DNA of 64,000 nucleotides from Mycobacterium sp. SMC-4 (GCF_025263265.1 NZ_CP079869.1:4712001-4776000); one strand, 5' to 3'. Shown: positions 18,338 to 27,187, counted from the first letter of the stretch. Notes: a model not told the origin generated them from the letters alone. Numbers and translations: made by a program.

Positions 18338-19828
18338 GTGAGTGGACCCAAGCGCGCCGACGTGCAAGCGGAGCTCGGAGCCGCGTTGGGCGCCGCCCAG
18401 CGCGCCTCGTCGTTGGTAGCCGATGCCGAGTATGCCGCGCTGCGTGCCCTGCAGGCCGACTTGGACCGGGCCAGCCAACGGGGTTACTCCACGTTTTCGG
18501 CGAAGTCGGAACTGGCCAGTTGTCGAGACGACGTGGCGTCTACGCAGGAAGCGAAAGCAGCGCTAGCCGATGTCGATTCGCTGAGTAAGCGCGCCAACTT
18601 GGCCGTCAAGACCGTCGGTAGTCAGATCGAGGAAGCCGACCGCGCGCACCGGAGAGCGGCTGCGGAGTACCGCGGGGCCAACGACGAGTACAACAGGGCG
18701 TCGCAGGCGTTGGATCGCTCAGTCGGCGACCACTACAAGCAGGCCGAGATGAGCCTGGCGAAGGAAGCGACTCGACGCTTCAATGTGGCCGCCGACCTCG
18801 GAAAGGTTGCCGCACGTGCCCGTTCGCAGGCGCGCACATCGCTGACCGAGGCGCTGGCGATGGTGCGGCAGGCCCAGGCAGCGGCTGACGACGTGCATAA
18901 GCGAGTGACGGCCGCAGCGAGCGAGTCGGCCGAGCGCACCCGCGCCGAGGAGGAAGCGCGACGCATCGCCGAGGAGGCCCGGCGCCGGGCGACGATCGCG
19001 GTCAGTAGCTCCCACGCGGCAGTCGCCGCGATACCCGTCGCGGACTGCGGCAAGTTCGCACCCTCCCGTCTCGCTGTGCTGACTCGTCGGCTCGAAACCG
19101 CCGAAAGCGCCCTAGCCAAAGGACAATGGGCACCCGCCCAGCGAGAAGCCGACATGGTGACCGCGGAGGCGACGTCGCTGGCGGCACAGGTTGGGGCCGC
19201 CCGGTCTGACTTCGACCGCCGGCTGACGGCCGCGCAGACCGCCGTCGACGAACTTACCGCCACCCTAGGCGCGGTCGACCCAAAATTGATCAAGGAATGG
19301 TCCGACGACCGGGATGCCGTCGAGGCTGCTCGAGAAGCACTGACAAGAGCGAATGGTCACATCACAGCCGAACGATTCGAGGAGGCGGTTTCCGACGCGT
19401 CGGCCAGTGCGAGCAATCTGCGCACTGCCACGACAACGGCCGCCGAATCACAGGCCGCTAACGAACGGCGCATTTCGATCGGCGAGGCGATCATGGATGT
19501 TCTTGAAGACATGAACTTCAAAGTTTACTTCGCTGACGGCACGAAGGACACGCCGCTGCAGATCACCGGTCAGGTGCCGGACGAGGGCGGACGCGGTGAT
19601 TTCAAGATGGCGATTCCGCTCACCGGCGACGTGGACTTCGAGGTTACCGCGCCTGAAGGTGATGGTTCCTGCTCCGGCGCGGTGAAGGAACTCCGCGAAC
19701 GCCTTGCCGAGCGCGGGGTGGGATTCACTGTGACCGATTGGGGTTATGGGCACGAACCCGGCAATCGGCGGCAGGTGGTTGACACGGAAGTTGAAGCCGA
19801 AACAGAAGTGGAAATCCAGACTGGCTAG
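18338..19828 (+). CDS. Ala-rich coiled-coil protein with C-terminal alpha/beta domain
   Basis: This is 496 residues from the GTG at 18338, chosen because AAGGAG lies 5 bp before it. About residues 1-370 are Ala/Glu/Arg-rich heptad-like helix, with long runs such as RTRAEEEARRIAEEARRRA, so a long coiled coil is expected. The last 120 residues change character (VLEDMNFKVYFADG, then GDVDFEVTAPEGDG), suggesting a small globular domain with strands. It has no membrane segment. It follows the AAA+ gene by 34 bp and is probably in the same operon. It is not recognised; a scaffold role is a guess. Confidence 0.8.
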   Translation: MSGPKRADVQAELGAALGAAQRASSLVADAEYAALRALQADLDRASQRGYSTFSAKSELASCRDDVASTQEAKAALADVDSLSKRANLAVKTVGSQIEEADRAHRRAAAEYRGANDEYNRASQALDRSVGDHYKQAEMSLAKEATRRFNVAADLGKVAARARSQARTSLTEALAMVRQAQAAADDVHKRVTAAASESAERTRAEEEARRIAEEARRRATIAVSSSHAAVAAIPVADCGKFAPSRLAVLTRRLETAESALAKGQWAPAQREADMVTAEATSLAAQVGAARSDFDRRLTAAQTAVDELTATLGAVDPKLIKEWSDDRDAVEAAREALTRANGHITAERFEEAVSDASASASNLRTATTTAAESQAANERRISIGEAIMDVLEDMNFKVYFADGTKDTPLQITGQVPDEGGRGDFKMAIPLTGDVDFEVTAPEGDGSCSGAVKELRERLAERGVGFTVTDWGYGHEPGNRRQVVDTEVEAETEVEIQTG

Positions 19829-20076
19829 AACGGTGTACGGCTCGACGGGATACAGCGCGCGGGGGGAGCCCTGCAGTGCAGGTGAATCCCGACTCGATCG
19901 CGCCGGCGATCCAAGTGGCTCCCGCTCGTTCATAGCATCGTCGACGCAGCTATCAAGTGGATTGCGACTTAAGAATATCGCTGAGTTTCCCGAGTCCTTG
20001 CAGGCAGATATACGTGGCTTCAATCTTGCAGGCTTGAAATATCACCCGAATCCGCCTAGTGGAGAGGCCGAATAGG

Positions 20077-21858
20077 TTGACGCACATTGGAATCGACATC
20101 GGCACCTCGAACACCGTAGTGGCCATAGCGACACAGAATGGCGAACCCGAAGTGCGCGGCATCAAAGGCCACGCACTCGTACCTTCTGTCATCGCCGTAG
20201 CCGAGCATGGCGGAAATGTGGTTGCTGGTCGCGACGCGGTCGACGAATGGGCTAATCCGGACCGCAACTCGCAGGAAATCTTCCGCCGCTGGAAGCTGTT
20301 GATGGGTGACGAGAAAGTCTTCTGCACCATGCGTTTCGGTGGCCCGTCCAGCATGCCGGTCGACATCACGCCGGAGTACCTTACCACACGACTTGTCGAG
20401 TATGTTCTCAGCGAAGTTACAAGCGGCCTGGGCGGCGAGAATGTCGATTCGGTTTTGATTACTGTGCCGCACGGATGGCGGCGGGACACTCTCTACAAAT
20501 GTCAGCGGACACGTGAAGCCGCTGGGATGGCGCAGGTCCGTGGCAAGCCGATCGAGATCCAGGATAGGACGATCAGTGAGCCGGTAGCGGCAGCGGTGTA
20601 CTGGCTCTGGGAAGCGCAGCGCTCCAACGGATCACCGTCCGCATCGAGCTTCGTCGGGCAGAACATTCTGGTATGTGATGTCGGCGGCGGAACGTTCGAC
20701 CTGAGTCTAGTGCGCGTTGGTGCCACAGGCGCTGCCCATGTCGTCGTGGACGCGATCAACAACGACTTTGCCGGGGACTACGTGACTGCGTTGATTATGG
20801 CGCGGGCTGCCATTCAGTTCAACGAGAAGTTCAACACTTCGTTGCCCACCGACGCCGATGAGATTCTCCGTCAGCTCAGTGACATGCCCACGGCGGGATT
20901 GCGGTCTTGGTTCGTCGAGCTACAGCAGGTGCAGCAGATTCTTTCGGATCGCATCGCCTACGCCGCGCGCAGTGGTCGGGAAGCCCGCCAGAAGAAGACT
21001 GTGGTGCTGTCGGATTCCGAAGACTCCGCCAATCAGCTGACGTTCTCGATGACACCGACAGATTTCGTCGAGACGCTTGAACCGTTTTACGCCCGCGGAC
21101 GCGAGCTCGTCCGATCCTTTCTTCGGAGTCACAGCAGTTCACCGCCCTACGCCGTCGTGTTCGCCGGTGGTGGTAGCCGGATCGCCGGTATCGCCGAACA
21201 CATCGTCGGCCCGGCGCTGAGAGCCATATATGCCGTCAACGTCGACGACATTCTTAATCGCATACAGATCAATGACCACAAGATCGACCAGGCGATCGCG
21301 CTCGGCGCAGCATTAGTCGCAAGCGGCACGGTCCGAGTCGAAGAGCGGGTGTTGTGCGACATCGGCTTGGAGGTATCGCTTGGTGCCGATGCGGCCAAAC
21401 GACTAAAAGGGGAGCCAGGCGAACTTGTGCTGATGACCCCGATTCTGGCTCAGGGCAACCAACTCCCGGCCACGTTCGACTCGGAAGACTATAGGTTCTT
21501 CGTCGGTGTGCCGGCCGGGGAGACGGTCGATCTTAAGATCGTGATTGATGACAATCTCGCCGATCCGTACATCCTCAGCTGGGAGGAGGCGATTCCGCCA
21601 TCTGCCGTTGGCCACCACCAATGCAGCGTGGTTGTTCGCGCTGATGCCGACGGCATGCTCCATGTCAAGCTGAGATATGTCGATGGTTACGAGACGAATG
21701 TGCAGGGCAAGCTTGCCCGGCAGCGGACAGGTCGATCGAAGAAGATCGTAATCAGCGGCGACGAGCCGACGGCAGGTATCACGGCCTACAGATTGCGAAT
21801 CACTCCGGAACAGTTCGCGGAGGCATTGAGACAGCAACGTACGGGTGGACGAGACTGA
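20077..21858 (+). CDS. Hsp70-like ATPase with a C-terminal module shared with the next gene
   Basis: This is 593 residues from the TTG at 20077 (GGAGAGG 9 bp upstream); a GTG at 20059 is the alternative. The actin-like ATPase is clear: phosphate loop 1 IGIDIGTSNTVVAI at the N-terminus, phosphate loop 2 CDVGGGTFDLS (200-210) and the adenosine motif FAGGGSRIAGIAEHI. Instead of a normal Hsp70 substrate domain, residues about 426-593 form a domain (DIGLEVSLG ... GELVLMTPILAQGNQLPA ... ITPEQFAEALR) that reappears at the C-terminus of the protein encoded at 21858. No DnaJ or GrpE gene is nearby. The stop overlaps the next start (TGATG). Confidence 0.9.
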   Translation: MTHIGIDIGTSNTVVAIATQNGEPEVRGIKGHALVPSVIAVAEHGGNVVAGRDAVDEWANPDRNSQEIFRRWKLLMGDEKVFCTMRFGGPSSMPVDITPEYLTTRLVEYVLSEVTSGLGGENVDSVLITVPHGWRRDTLYKCQRTREAAGMAQVRGKPIEIQDRTISEPVAAAVYWLWEAQRSNGSPSASSFVGQNILVCDVGGGTFDLSLVRVGATGAAHVVVDAINNDFAGDYVTALIMARAAIQFNEKFNTSLPTDADEILRQLSDMPTAGLRSWFVELQQVQQILSDRIAYAARSGREARQKKTVVLSDSEDSANQLTFSMTPTDFVETLEPFYARGRELVRSFLRSHSSSPPYAVVFAGGGSRIAGIAEHIVGPALRAIYAVNVDDILNRIQINDHKIDQAIALGAALVASGTVRVEERVLCDIGLEVSLGADAAKRLKGEPGELVLMTPILAQGNQLPATFDSEDYRFFVGVPAGETVDLKIVIDDNLADPYILSWEEAIPPSAVGHHQCSVVVRADADGMLHVKLRYVDGYETNVQGKLARQRTGRSKKIVISGDEPTAGITAYRLRITPEQFAEALRQQRTGGRD

Positions 21859-23135
21859 TGCAAGAGCTCATCGAGGCGCTCGTCAGAAATTCTCCCACTG
21901 TGCGCTGGGAGACGTGGCTAACTGTGTTGAATCGGGCGCTCGCCGACGAGCGGAGCTGGATGCAAGCGTTCGAGTCGCTGAGCCTCGAAGATCAGTTCGG
22001 ATTGTTGAAGGCGCTGCAGACCGGCGGCGGCATCTACGGTGATGCTCTCCGGATCATCACCGCCCGCCACTCGGAACTGATTTGCGATGAAGAAGTACGC
22101 GACTTCCTCTTGGCTGATGCGTCAGACGCAACCGGGCGGTTAACGAACCAACTTGCGCAGCATCGCGACGAACTCCTTGTATTAATTGGCAAGTCGGAGG
22201 CCCGCTTCATGGCTGACTATGATCTCGCCACAGATGTAGCGCACCTTGAACGAAAGCTGCAGGAGCTCCGCAGATCTGAGATCGGCGAAACAGCCCAAGA
22301 GATAGAGGAATTGGACCGGGATATCCACCGTCTTGAGACCTTCAAACGGACCCTACAAAGTTATGACATCGAAGCACGGCAAGCCTATAGGAACCAACTC
22401 AAGGCCGAGACAACGAAACTGGCAAGGCAGCGAAAAGTACTAGAAGACAAGATCGCGGCCGAGATCGGCAAACGTGACTTGTTGCATCGCGAAAAGGCGG
22501 CGTCTGAAGACGCGCTCGTAAAGCGGACTCGGGAGGTCGCGGAACTGAGTGCAGAAGTTGCTGAAACCGCTAAGAGGATAGAAGCCGCAACCGTGGCATT
22601 AGCTGACGCGCGAGAGTATCTCGCCGGTGCGCGTTCCAAACAGACCTTGCGATACGACGTCGGACTCGAGGTAGTGCTCGGTGGCGAGCTGGCAAAGGAG
22701 CTGAACGCGAGCCCAGGCGAGACAGTGCTGATGATGCCGATCCTTGCATGCGGAAGTGAACTGCCGGCAAGGTTCAAATCGCAAGACTACGACTTCTATC
22801 TTAATGTGGCTGCAGGGGACTCAGCACGCCTCAAGGTCGTTATCGATGACGATCGGGGCGATCCTTCCATTCAAGTGTGGGAGAGCGCGATCCCTAAGTC
22901 CTCCGACGGCCCTCACGAATGCGGCGTCATCGTCGACGCGGACGCCGACGGAGGTCTTGCCGTCGGCTTACGCTACGTCGGTGGTCATGAGGTCACCATG
23001 CATGGCCCGCTTCGGCGGGACGTTCCCCGGCGGTCGAAAACCAAGGCTTCCGAAAAGGGGTCTTATCAAAGAAGATTCACCCCTCAGCAATTCAAAGATG
23101 CGGTAGTAAAGCTGCGTGCGGGAGGTGCGAGCTAG
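21858..23135 (+). CDS. Chimeric protein: N-terminal coiled-coil module plus Hsp70-type C-terminal module
   Basis: This is a 425-residue protein. Residues 1 to about 262 (WETWLTVLNRALADE ... SLEDQFGLLKAL, then long coiled coil) are homologous to nearly the whole protein encoded at 23136. Residues from about 264 (YDVGLEVVLG ... GETVLMMPILACGSELPA ... FTPQQFKDAVVKLR) match the C-terminal module of the Hsp70 gene before it. The gene is thus a fusion of the modules found separately on either side. It is translationally coupled to the Hsp70 gene and abuts the next. It may link the Hsp70 to the coiled-coil partner; function otherwise unknown. Confidence 0.85.
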   Translation: MQELIEALVRNSPTVRWETWLTVLNRALADERSWMQAFESLSLEDQFGLLKALQTGGGIYGDALRIITARHSELICDEEVRDFLLADASDATGRLTNQLAQHRDELLVLIGKSEARFMADYDLATDVAHLERKLQELRRSEIGETAQEIEELDRDIHRLETFKRTLQSYDIEARQAYRNQLKAETTKLARQRKVLEDKIAAEIGKRDLLHREKAASEDALVKRTREVAELSAEVAETAKRIEAATVALADAREYLAGARSKQTLRYDVGLEVVLGGELAKELNASPGETVLMMPILACGSELPARFKSQDYDFYLNVAAGDSARLKVVIDDDRGDPSIQVWESAIPKSSDGPHECGVIVDADADGGLAVGLRYVGGHEVTMHGPLRRDVPRRSKTKASEKGSYQRRFTPQQFKDAVVKLRAGGAS

Positions 23136-24098
23136 ATGCGAGAAGTCGTTGTGGCACTTGTCAAGAACCCGGAGACGGCGAAGTGGGAGACGTGGTTGAC
23201 TGTGCTCACTGAAGCACTCGCTGACGAAGAGGCGTGGATGCAGGCAATCGAGTCGCTAGGTGTGGAGGACCAGTTTCGCTTGCTCGACGCGCTGAATACA
23301 GACGCAAGTATCTACAGTGACGCCCTCCGGATCCTCACCGCAAGACACGCGGAGCGGATCAGCGACGAACAGGTTCGCGACTACCTGTTAACCGATGCTT
23401 GTGAAGCGACACTGCGGTTCAGCAACAGGCTTGAAAAGCATCGAGACGAACTGGTTCAACTGGTTTCGCGGGCTGAGGCCCGGCGGGAGCCGGACTTCGA
23501 TCTGGCGACCGAGGTCGCGCAACTCGAAGGCCGACTGCAGGAGTTGCGCAAATCCGAGATCGGTGAGAAGTTCGATTCGATGCAGCGACTCGACGTCGAG
23601 ATTCATCGACTCGAGGTCTTCAAACGAAGCCTCGAAAGCTACGACGCCGAGGCTCGCCGCGCCCACCGAGTACAGCTCGATACCGAGGCTCGCGAATTAG
23701 GAGCTCGAAAAAATGAGTTGGAAGACAAGATCGCCGATGCAATCGGTCGGCGCGACATGGCACAGCGCGAATACGCCGCTTGCGAGGAAGAGTTCACCCA
23801 CATCACGCACGAAGTCGATGACTTCAACACGCGGATCGCTGACGTGCGCGAGCGCCACCGGACGGCCGAATTACAACTCACGGATGTCAGGGTTCATTAT
23901 TCGACACTGTCTCAGCAGGTTACGGCACTCGAACAGCAGATTCAGGACGAACATCAGCAAGTCAATTCGGAAAGGAGCCGGCTCGAGGAATTGCGTTCCA
24001 GCTCAAGCGCTCAGCAGAACCAACGCCTTCTAGCCAAGATCCAGGAAGTCTACGATCTATTGCCCTCCGACGAGGCTGAAAGCGTGTTCCCGGCGTGA
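23136..24098 (+). CDS. Coiled-coil protein, paralogue of the preceding gene's N-terminal module
   Basis: This is a 320-residue protein whose ATG immediately follows the preceding TAG. Residues 1-90 (WETWLTVLTEALADE, then VEDQFRLLDAL) match the head of the protein encoded at 21858. The rest is continuous coiled coil (HRLEVFKRSLESYDAEARRA, then a Glu/Gln-rich tail to about residue 300). The Hsp70-type C-terminal module is absent. The end (LLPSDEAESVFPA) overlaps the radical-SAM start (GTGA). It is probably a structural partner; no enzymatic motif is seen. Confidence 0.83.
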   Translation: MREVVVALVKNPETAKWETWLTVLTEALADEEAWMQAIESLGVEDQFRLLDALNTDASIYSDALRILTARHAERISDEQVRDYLLTDACEATLRFSNRLEKHRDELVQLVSRAEARREPDFDLATEVAQLEGRLQELRKSEIGEKFDSMQRLDVEIHRLEVFKRSLESYDAEARRAHRVQLDTEARELGARKNELEDKIADAIGRRDMAQREYAACEEEFTHITHEVDDFNTRIADVRERHRTAELQLTDVRVHYSTLSQQVTALEQQIQDEHQQVNSERSRLEELRSSSSAQQNQRLLAKIQEVYDLLPSDEAESVFPA

Positions 24099-24739
24099 GC
24101 TCCGATGTCAAGCTGCGGGTGCGGCACACTGCCCGTGACGTCGTCGACACACTCGGCCCGGGTCGGCGCTCCGTTGTGTGGGTGCAGGGCTGCGGTCTGG
24201 CATGCCCGGGCTGCATGGTCCCAGAGATGTGGAACCGGGACATCGGCGGTCAGTTGGTCGATCCACACGATCTCGGAATGCAACTGCTCGCGGACAATCC
24301 GGATGCCCATCTGACGGTGAGCGGCGGAGAACCTACAGAGCAGCCCGATGCCGTCGCGGCGCTGCTCCGATCGGCACACAGCATGGACCGCACGACTTGG
24401 GTCTACACTGGCCGCACTTTAGAAGAAATCCTTGCCGACGACGATGAACCGGTGCTGGCCATGCTAGCCAACGTCGACGTGCTGGTGGACGGGCGCTACG
24501 AATCGTCGCGTCCTACCTCGAAGCCTTACCGCGGATCGTCTAATCAACGCATTTTGAACCTGACCGGCGCCATTCCGACCCAATCGATCGACAGCGGAGT
24601 CGGCAAGGTGTCGTTAACGCTGGACAACCACGGCGGTCTCATGGTGGTGGGCGTCCCGCCGCCAGGTTTCCTTCCGCAACTCGAAGAAGGGCTCCGCAAC
24701 CGTGGAATTACGGTTCGCCCAGATGCAGCATGGCTCTGA
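24095..24739 (+). CDS. NrdG-like radical-SAM / activating-enzyme family protein
   Basis: This is 214 residues from a GTG overlapping the previous stop. The cluster-binding cysteines are in GCGLACPGC (C33, C37, C40; CxxxCxxC), followed by the SAM-binding SGGEP motif at about residue 73. The N-terminal layout (VQGCGLACPGCMVPEMW) is that of anaerobic ribonucleotide-reductase activases and related short radical-SAM enzymes. No glycyl-radical enzyme is encoded nearby, so a classical activase role is unlikely. It may modify an island protein or peptide. It ends the coupled run that starts at the Hsp70 gene. Confidence 0.88.
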   Translation: MSSDVKLRVRHTARDVVDTLGPGRRSVVWVQGCGLACPGCMVPEMWNRDIGGQLVDPHDLGMQLLADNPDAHLTVSGGEPTEQPDAVAALLRSAHSMDRTTWVYTGRTLEEILADDDEPVLAMLANVDVLVDGRYESSRPTSKPYRGSSNQRILNLTGAIPTQSIDSGVGKVSLTLDNHGGLMVVGVPPPGFLPQLEEGLRNRGITVRPDAAWL

Positions 24740-25119
24740 GCTGGATCGAGCAACGTGCTGAGTCCCGCCAATGGGGATTCTAGTGGTTGGGAGCGATGAC
24801 TGTGGGCTGCATGCAGTCCGAAGAGCGCGGTGTTCTAGCCGGATAACCCGATAAGATCGTGCACATCTGGCGGGCAAGTTGCCGGTATTGTTTGCTTGCG
24901 ATAATCAAGCAAGTTCAACTGGCGAGTCCCCGATACTGAGTCCACCCGGTCGTAGAGTCGGGTTGGTCTGAATCCGTTCTCAGACGCAGTTCTCGCAGCT
25001 CAGCCGACTCGCTGCCGCTCTTGCCGATGATGAGCACTCAACGATGACGCTCGATTACCGGAGGGATGGTTCCGGCAGGCGTATCGTCATGGGAAACCGG
25101 CACAACTCGATGGAGCACA
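24740..25119. other. Intergenic region, probable promoter for the peptide / ATP-grasp genes
   Basis: This is 380 bp between the radical-SAM stop and the candidate peptide start. No frame with a convincing start and composition was found apart from a 75-codon frame (25044-25271) that overlaps the candidate peptide in another phase. The first half is AT-richer than its surroundings (ATAATCAAGCAAG near 24901), as expected of a promoter. No terminator hairpin was clear. Confidence 0.4.
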
Positions 25120-25293
25120 ATGCGAAGCGCTGTGGACACAATTACCTCGGTTCGTCCCGACATCGAACCGACGACGGACTCTGCAGTGCCGCTGCTATTT
25201 CGGCACCGCGAAACTATATTGGCCGACCCAACGATGGCATCAACGACGACGTGCCAGACCACTCGCGCTAGCGACTGGACGCCGGACGACTAG
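25120..25293 (+). CDS. Candidate graspetide precursor peptide
   Basis: This 57-residue frame starts at the ATG at 25120, with GGAG 4 bp before it; an in-frame ATG at 25066 would add 18 residues but abuts its own GGAGGG. It ends 15 bp before the ATP-grasp gene. It is rich in Thr, Asp and Glu, with a C-terminal STTTCQTTRASDWTPDD in which hydroxyl and acidic side chains could be cross-linked. A central VPLLFRHRE loosely resembles the PFFARF leader helix of microviridin-type precursors. Codon choice is plausible for coding. The role is inferred from position and composition; another frame (25044-25271) covers the same DNA. Confidence 0.45.
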   Translation: MRSAVDTITSVRPDIEPTTDSAVPLLFRHRETILADPTMASTTTCQTTRASDWTPDD

Positions 25294-25308
25294 AGCGAGA
25301 CCACGCTG

Positions 25309-26277
25309 GTGCCGCTGGTCTTAGTAGTCAGCAACACCAAAGACGGCCACGTCGAACGGGTAACAGATCTGCTGCTCGCGGCGGGTCATCAGTTCGCGCG
25401 CTTCGACACCGATCGCGTGGGAAGCGGATGCAGCGTTTCGTTCACAGATGACGGTATCGATGCGCGTGCGCGCCTGATCGTCGATGACCACTGCATCGAG
25501 GCGTCTGAGCTTCAATCCGTCTGGTGGCGTCGACCCGAGGCCATCAAGCTTCACGACGACTTCGAGACCGATGTGGCTAGATTCGTCGAGCACGAGTGGA
25601 CAGCTGCTGTTCATGGCGTGCTACGTACGATCGAGGGACGCTGGGTCAGCCACCCCGAATCTATAAAGCTCGCCAATCACAAGCTTTTGCAGCTCAAGGC
25701 AGCACACGCTGTCGGCTTTGCGACGCCGGCGACATGCGTGTCGGCGGACCCTGCCGTGGTGCGGGCATTCTGCGAAAGCCACGACTACCAGGTGGTAGCC
25801 AAACTCGTCAACGCGGGTCCCCCTCGAGTTGACCCGCCTGCCCACCAATACATGGTGTACACGACGCCGGTCACACGCGAGGATCTCTTGAGCGACACCG
25901 CGCTGGCGGCGGCCCCCGCGATTTATCAGGCGTACGTCGAAAAGGATCACGAGCTTCGGGTCACTGTCGTTGGCGACGAGGTATACGCGTGTGCCATCGA
26001 ATCGCAATCAACGGCCGGCACCGCCATAGACTGGCGGCATTACGACCTGGAACACACTCCTCATCGCGCCGTTGAACTAGACCCCTCGGTGCGGCGGGCA
26101 TGCCTCGAACTGACCCGGCACTTTAACCTCAAGTTCAGTGCGATAGACCTCGTCGTGAGTCCTACGAACGACGTCGTCTTCCTCGAAATCAACCCGAACG
26201 GTCAGTGGGGCTGGATTGAGGACATGACGGACCTGCCCATCGCGCGAGCCCTCGCCGACCTCCTGACCCTCGACTGA
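25309..26277 (+). CDS. ATP-grasp ligase of the MvdC/MvdD (graspetide) type
   Basis: This is 322 residues from a GTG. The N-terminal pre-ATP-grasp domain contains the tell-tale SVWWRRP, the strand seen in MvdD-like and RimK-like peptide ligases. The ATP-grasp core has the lysine strand YQVVAKLVN, the YVEKDHELRVTVVGDEVYA region and the metal-binding FLEINPNGQWGWIE, where the Glu and Asn chelate Mg. Family members join acidic side chains to Ser, Thr or Lys in a precursor, making ester or amide rings. The small acidic peptide frame 15 bp upstream is the obvious substrate candidate. A phosphotransferase gene follows 4 bp later. Confidence 0.88.
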   Translation: MPLVLVVSNTKDGHVERVTDLLLAAGHQFARFDTDRVGSGCSVSFTDDGIDARARLIVDDHCIEASELQSVWWRRPEAIKLHDDFETDVARFVEHEWTAAVHGVLRTIEGRWVSHPESIKLANHKLLQLKAAHAVGFATPATCVSADPAVVRAFCESHDYQVVAKLVNAGPPRVDPPAHQYMVYTTPVTREDLLSDTALAAAPAIYQAYVEKDHELRVTVVGDEVYACAIESQSTAGTAIDWRHYDLEHTPHRAVELDPSVRRACLELTRHFNLKFSAIDLVVSPTNDVVFLEINPNGQWGWIEDMTDLPIARALADLLTLD

Positions 26278-26281
26278 TCCC

Positions 26282-27187
26282 ATGAAAACCGACGCTCCGA
26301 CGGCTCTGGCGAAGGCGGGCATCTCCAGCACCCGTATCGCCAGTATCCGAGCCGTTCCCGGTCGCCATCGCAACGACGTATGGCGAATTCGTCTTCGCGC
26401 GCCGACGTCGCACGTTGTGCTCAAATTGCAGAGTCCGCTGACAGGGTTCCAGTCGGTGGCCCACGAGGCCAAAATCCTAGATTTGCTGGGTCGACATACC
26501 GGTGTGCCTGCGCTGGTCGCGGCTGGAACCGTAGGTCTATCCGGGCCTCCCTTCCTGATCACCGAGGCGTTGGGCGGGACACCGCTGGCGCGCTGGCTGA
26601 GTCGCAACCAGCATGCGGCGGAGGGGCAACTCCGAAGCTACGCCGTTTGGTTGCATGAGTTTTCGCGTCGAACCGAGCCCAGACGGATGCTCCAAAAAAT
26701 GGCGGCCGAGTTCACAGGGCCCTGGGCCATCTCATACAGCCCGGGTGCCGCGCCGCCCGTCGAACTCGACGACGGAGGCGTTAGGCCCGACGCTTCGTGT
26801 GCCACCCCGTCGAACGTCCACCGGGCCACCCTCGTGCATGGCTCGTTCGACCCCAACAACATACTCGTTGCCGACGATGGGTCCGCAAGTCTGGATGGCG
26901 TGGTCGATTACGAGGCCACCCGGCTCGGGTCGCCGCTAATCGACATCGCGGGGCTGGCGCTGCACTTGTTGATGTGGGGCCGATCGGACTTGGCGCATAC
27001 TTGGTTGAATGTTACTGCGGTAACATGGAACTGGCGGTCTCTTGCCCACGACGCCATCCCGTATCTATGTGCGCAGCATGAACGGCGGCGCAACGCCGCC
27101 CGTGGCGACTCTGACGTGGCCGTCGCAACACAATCGCTCATCGACGACTTCGTGATTCGTGTCCGGCGCGACCACGCGACCCGATGA
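26282..27187 (+). CDS. APH-fold phosphotransferase lacking the usual catalytic Asp
   Basis: This 301-residue protein is of the aminoglycoside phosphotransferase / choline kinase fold. The nucleotide-binding Lys is in HVVLKLQ, and the metal-binding segment VDYEATRLGSPLIDIAGL is intact. In the catalytic loop HGSFDPNNIL (186-195) the position normally Asp (HGD) is Ser188, with an Asp two residues later. It could therefore be a pseudokinase or use a shifted base. The gene lies 4 bp after the ATP-grasp gene, so it belongs to the same transcript and may act on the same product. A drug-resistance role is unlikely in this context. Confidence 0.82.
   Translation: MKTDAPTALAKAGISSTRIASIRAVPGRHRNDVWRIRLRAPTSHVVLKLQSPLTGFQSVAHEAKILDLLGRHTGVPALVAAGTVGLSGPPFLITEALGGTPLARWLSRNQHAAEGQLRSYAVWLHEFSRRTEPRRMLQKMAAEFTGPWAISYSPGAAPPVELDDGGVRPDASCATPSNVHRATLVHGSFDPNNILVADDGSASLDGVVDYEATRLGSPLIDIAGLALHLLMWGRSDLAHTWLNVTAVTWNWRSLAHDAIPYLCAQHERRRNAARGDSDVAVATQSLIDDFVIRVRRDHATR

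Noticed and set aside
25044..25271. 75-codon frame overlapping the candidate precursor peptide
   Set aside because: His/Arg/Asn-rich without a good ribosome site and ends farther from the ATP-grasp gene. Kept only as an alternative to the 25120-25293 frame.
26282..27187. Aminoglycoside resistance gene
   Set aside because: Catalytic Asp is replaced, and the gene is embedded with an ATP-grasp gene; nothing points to drug modification.
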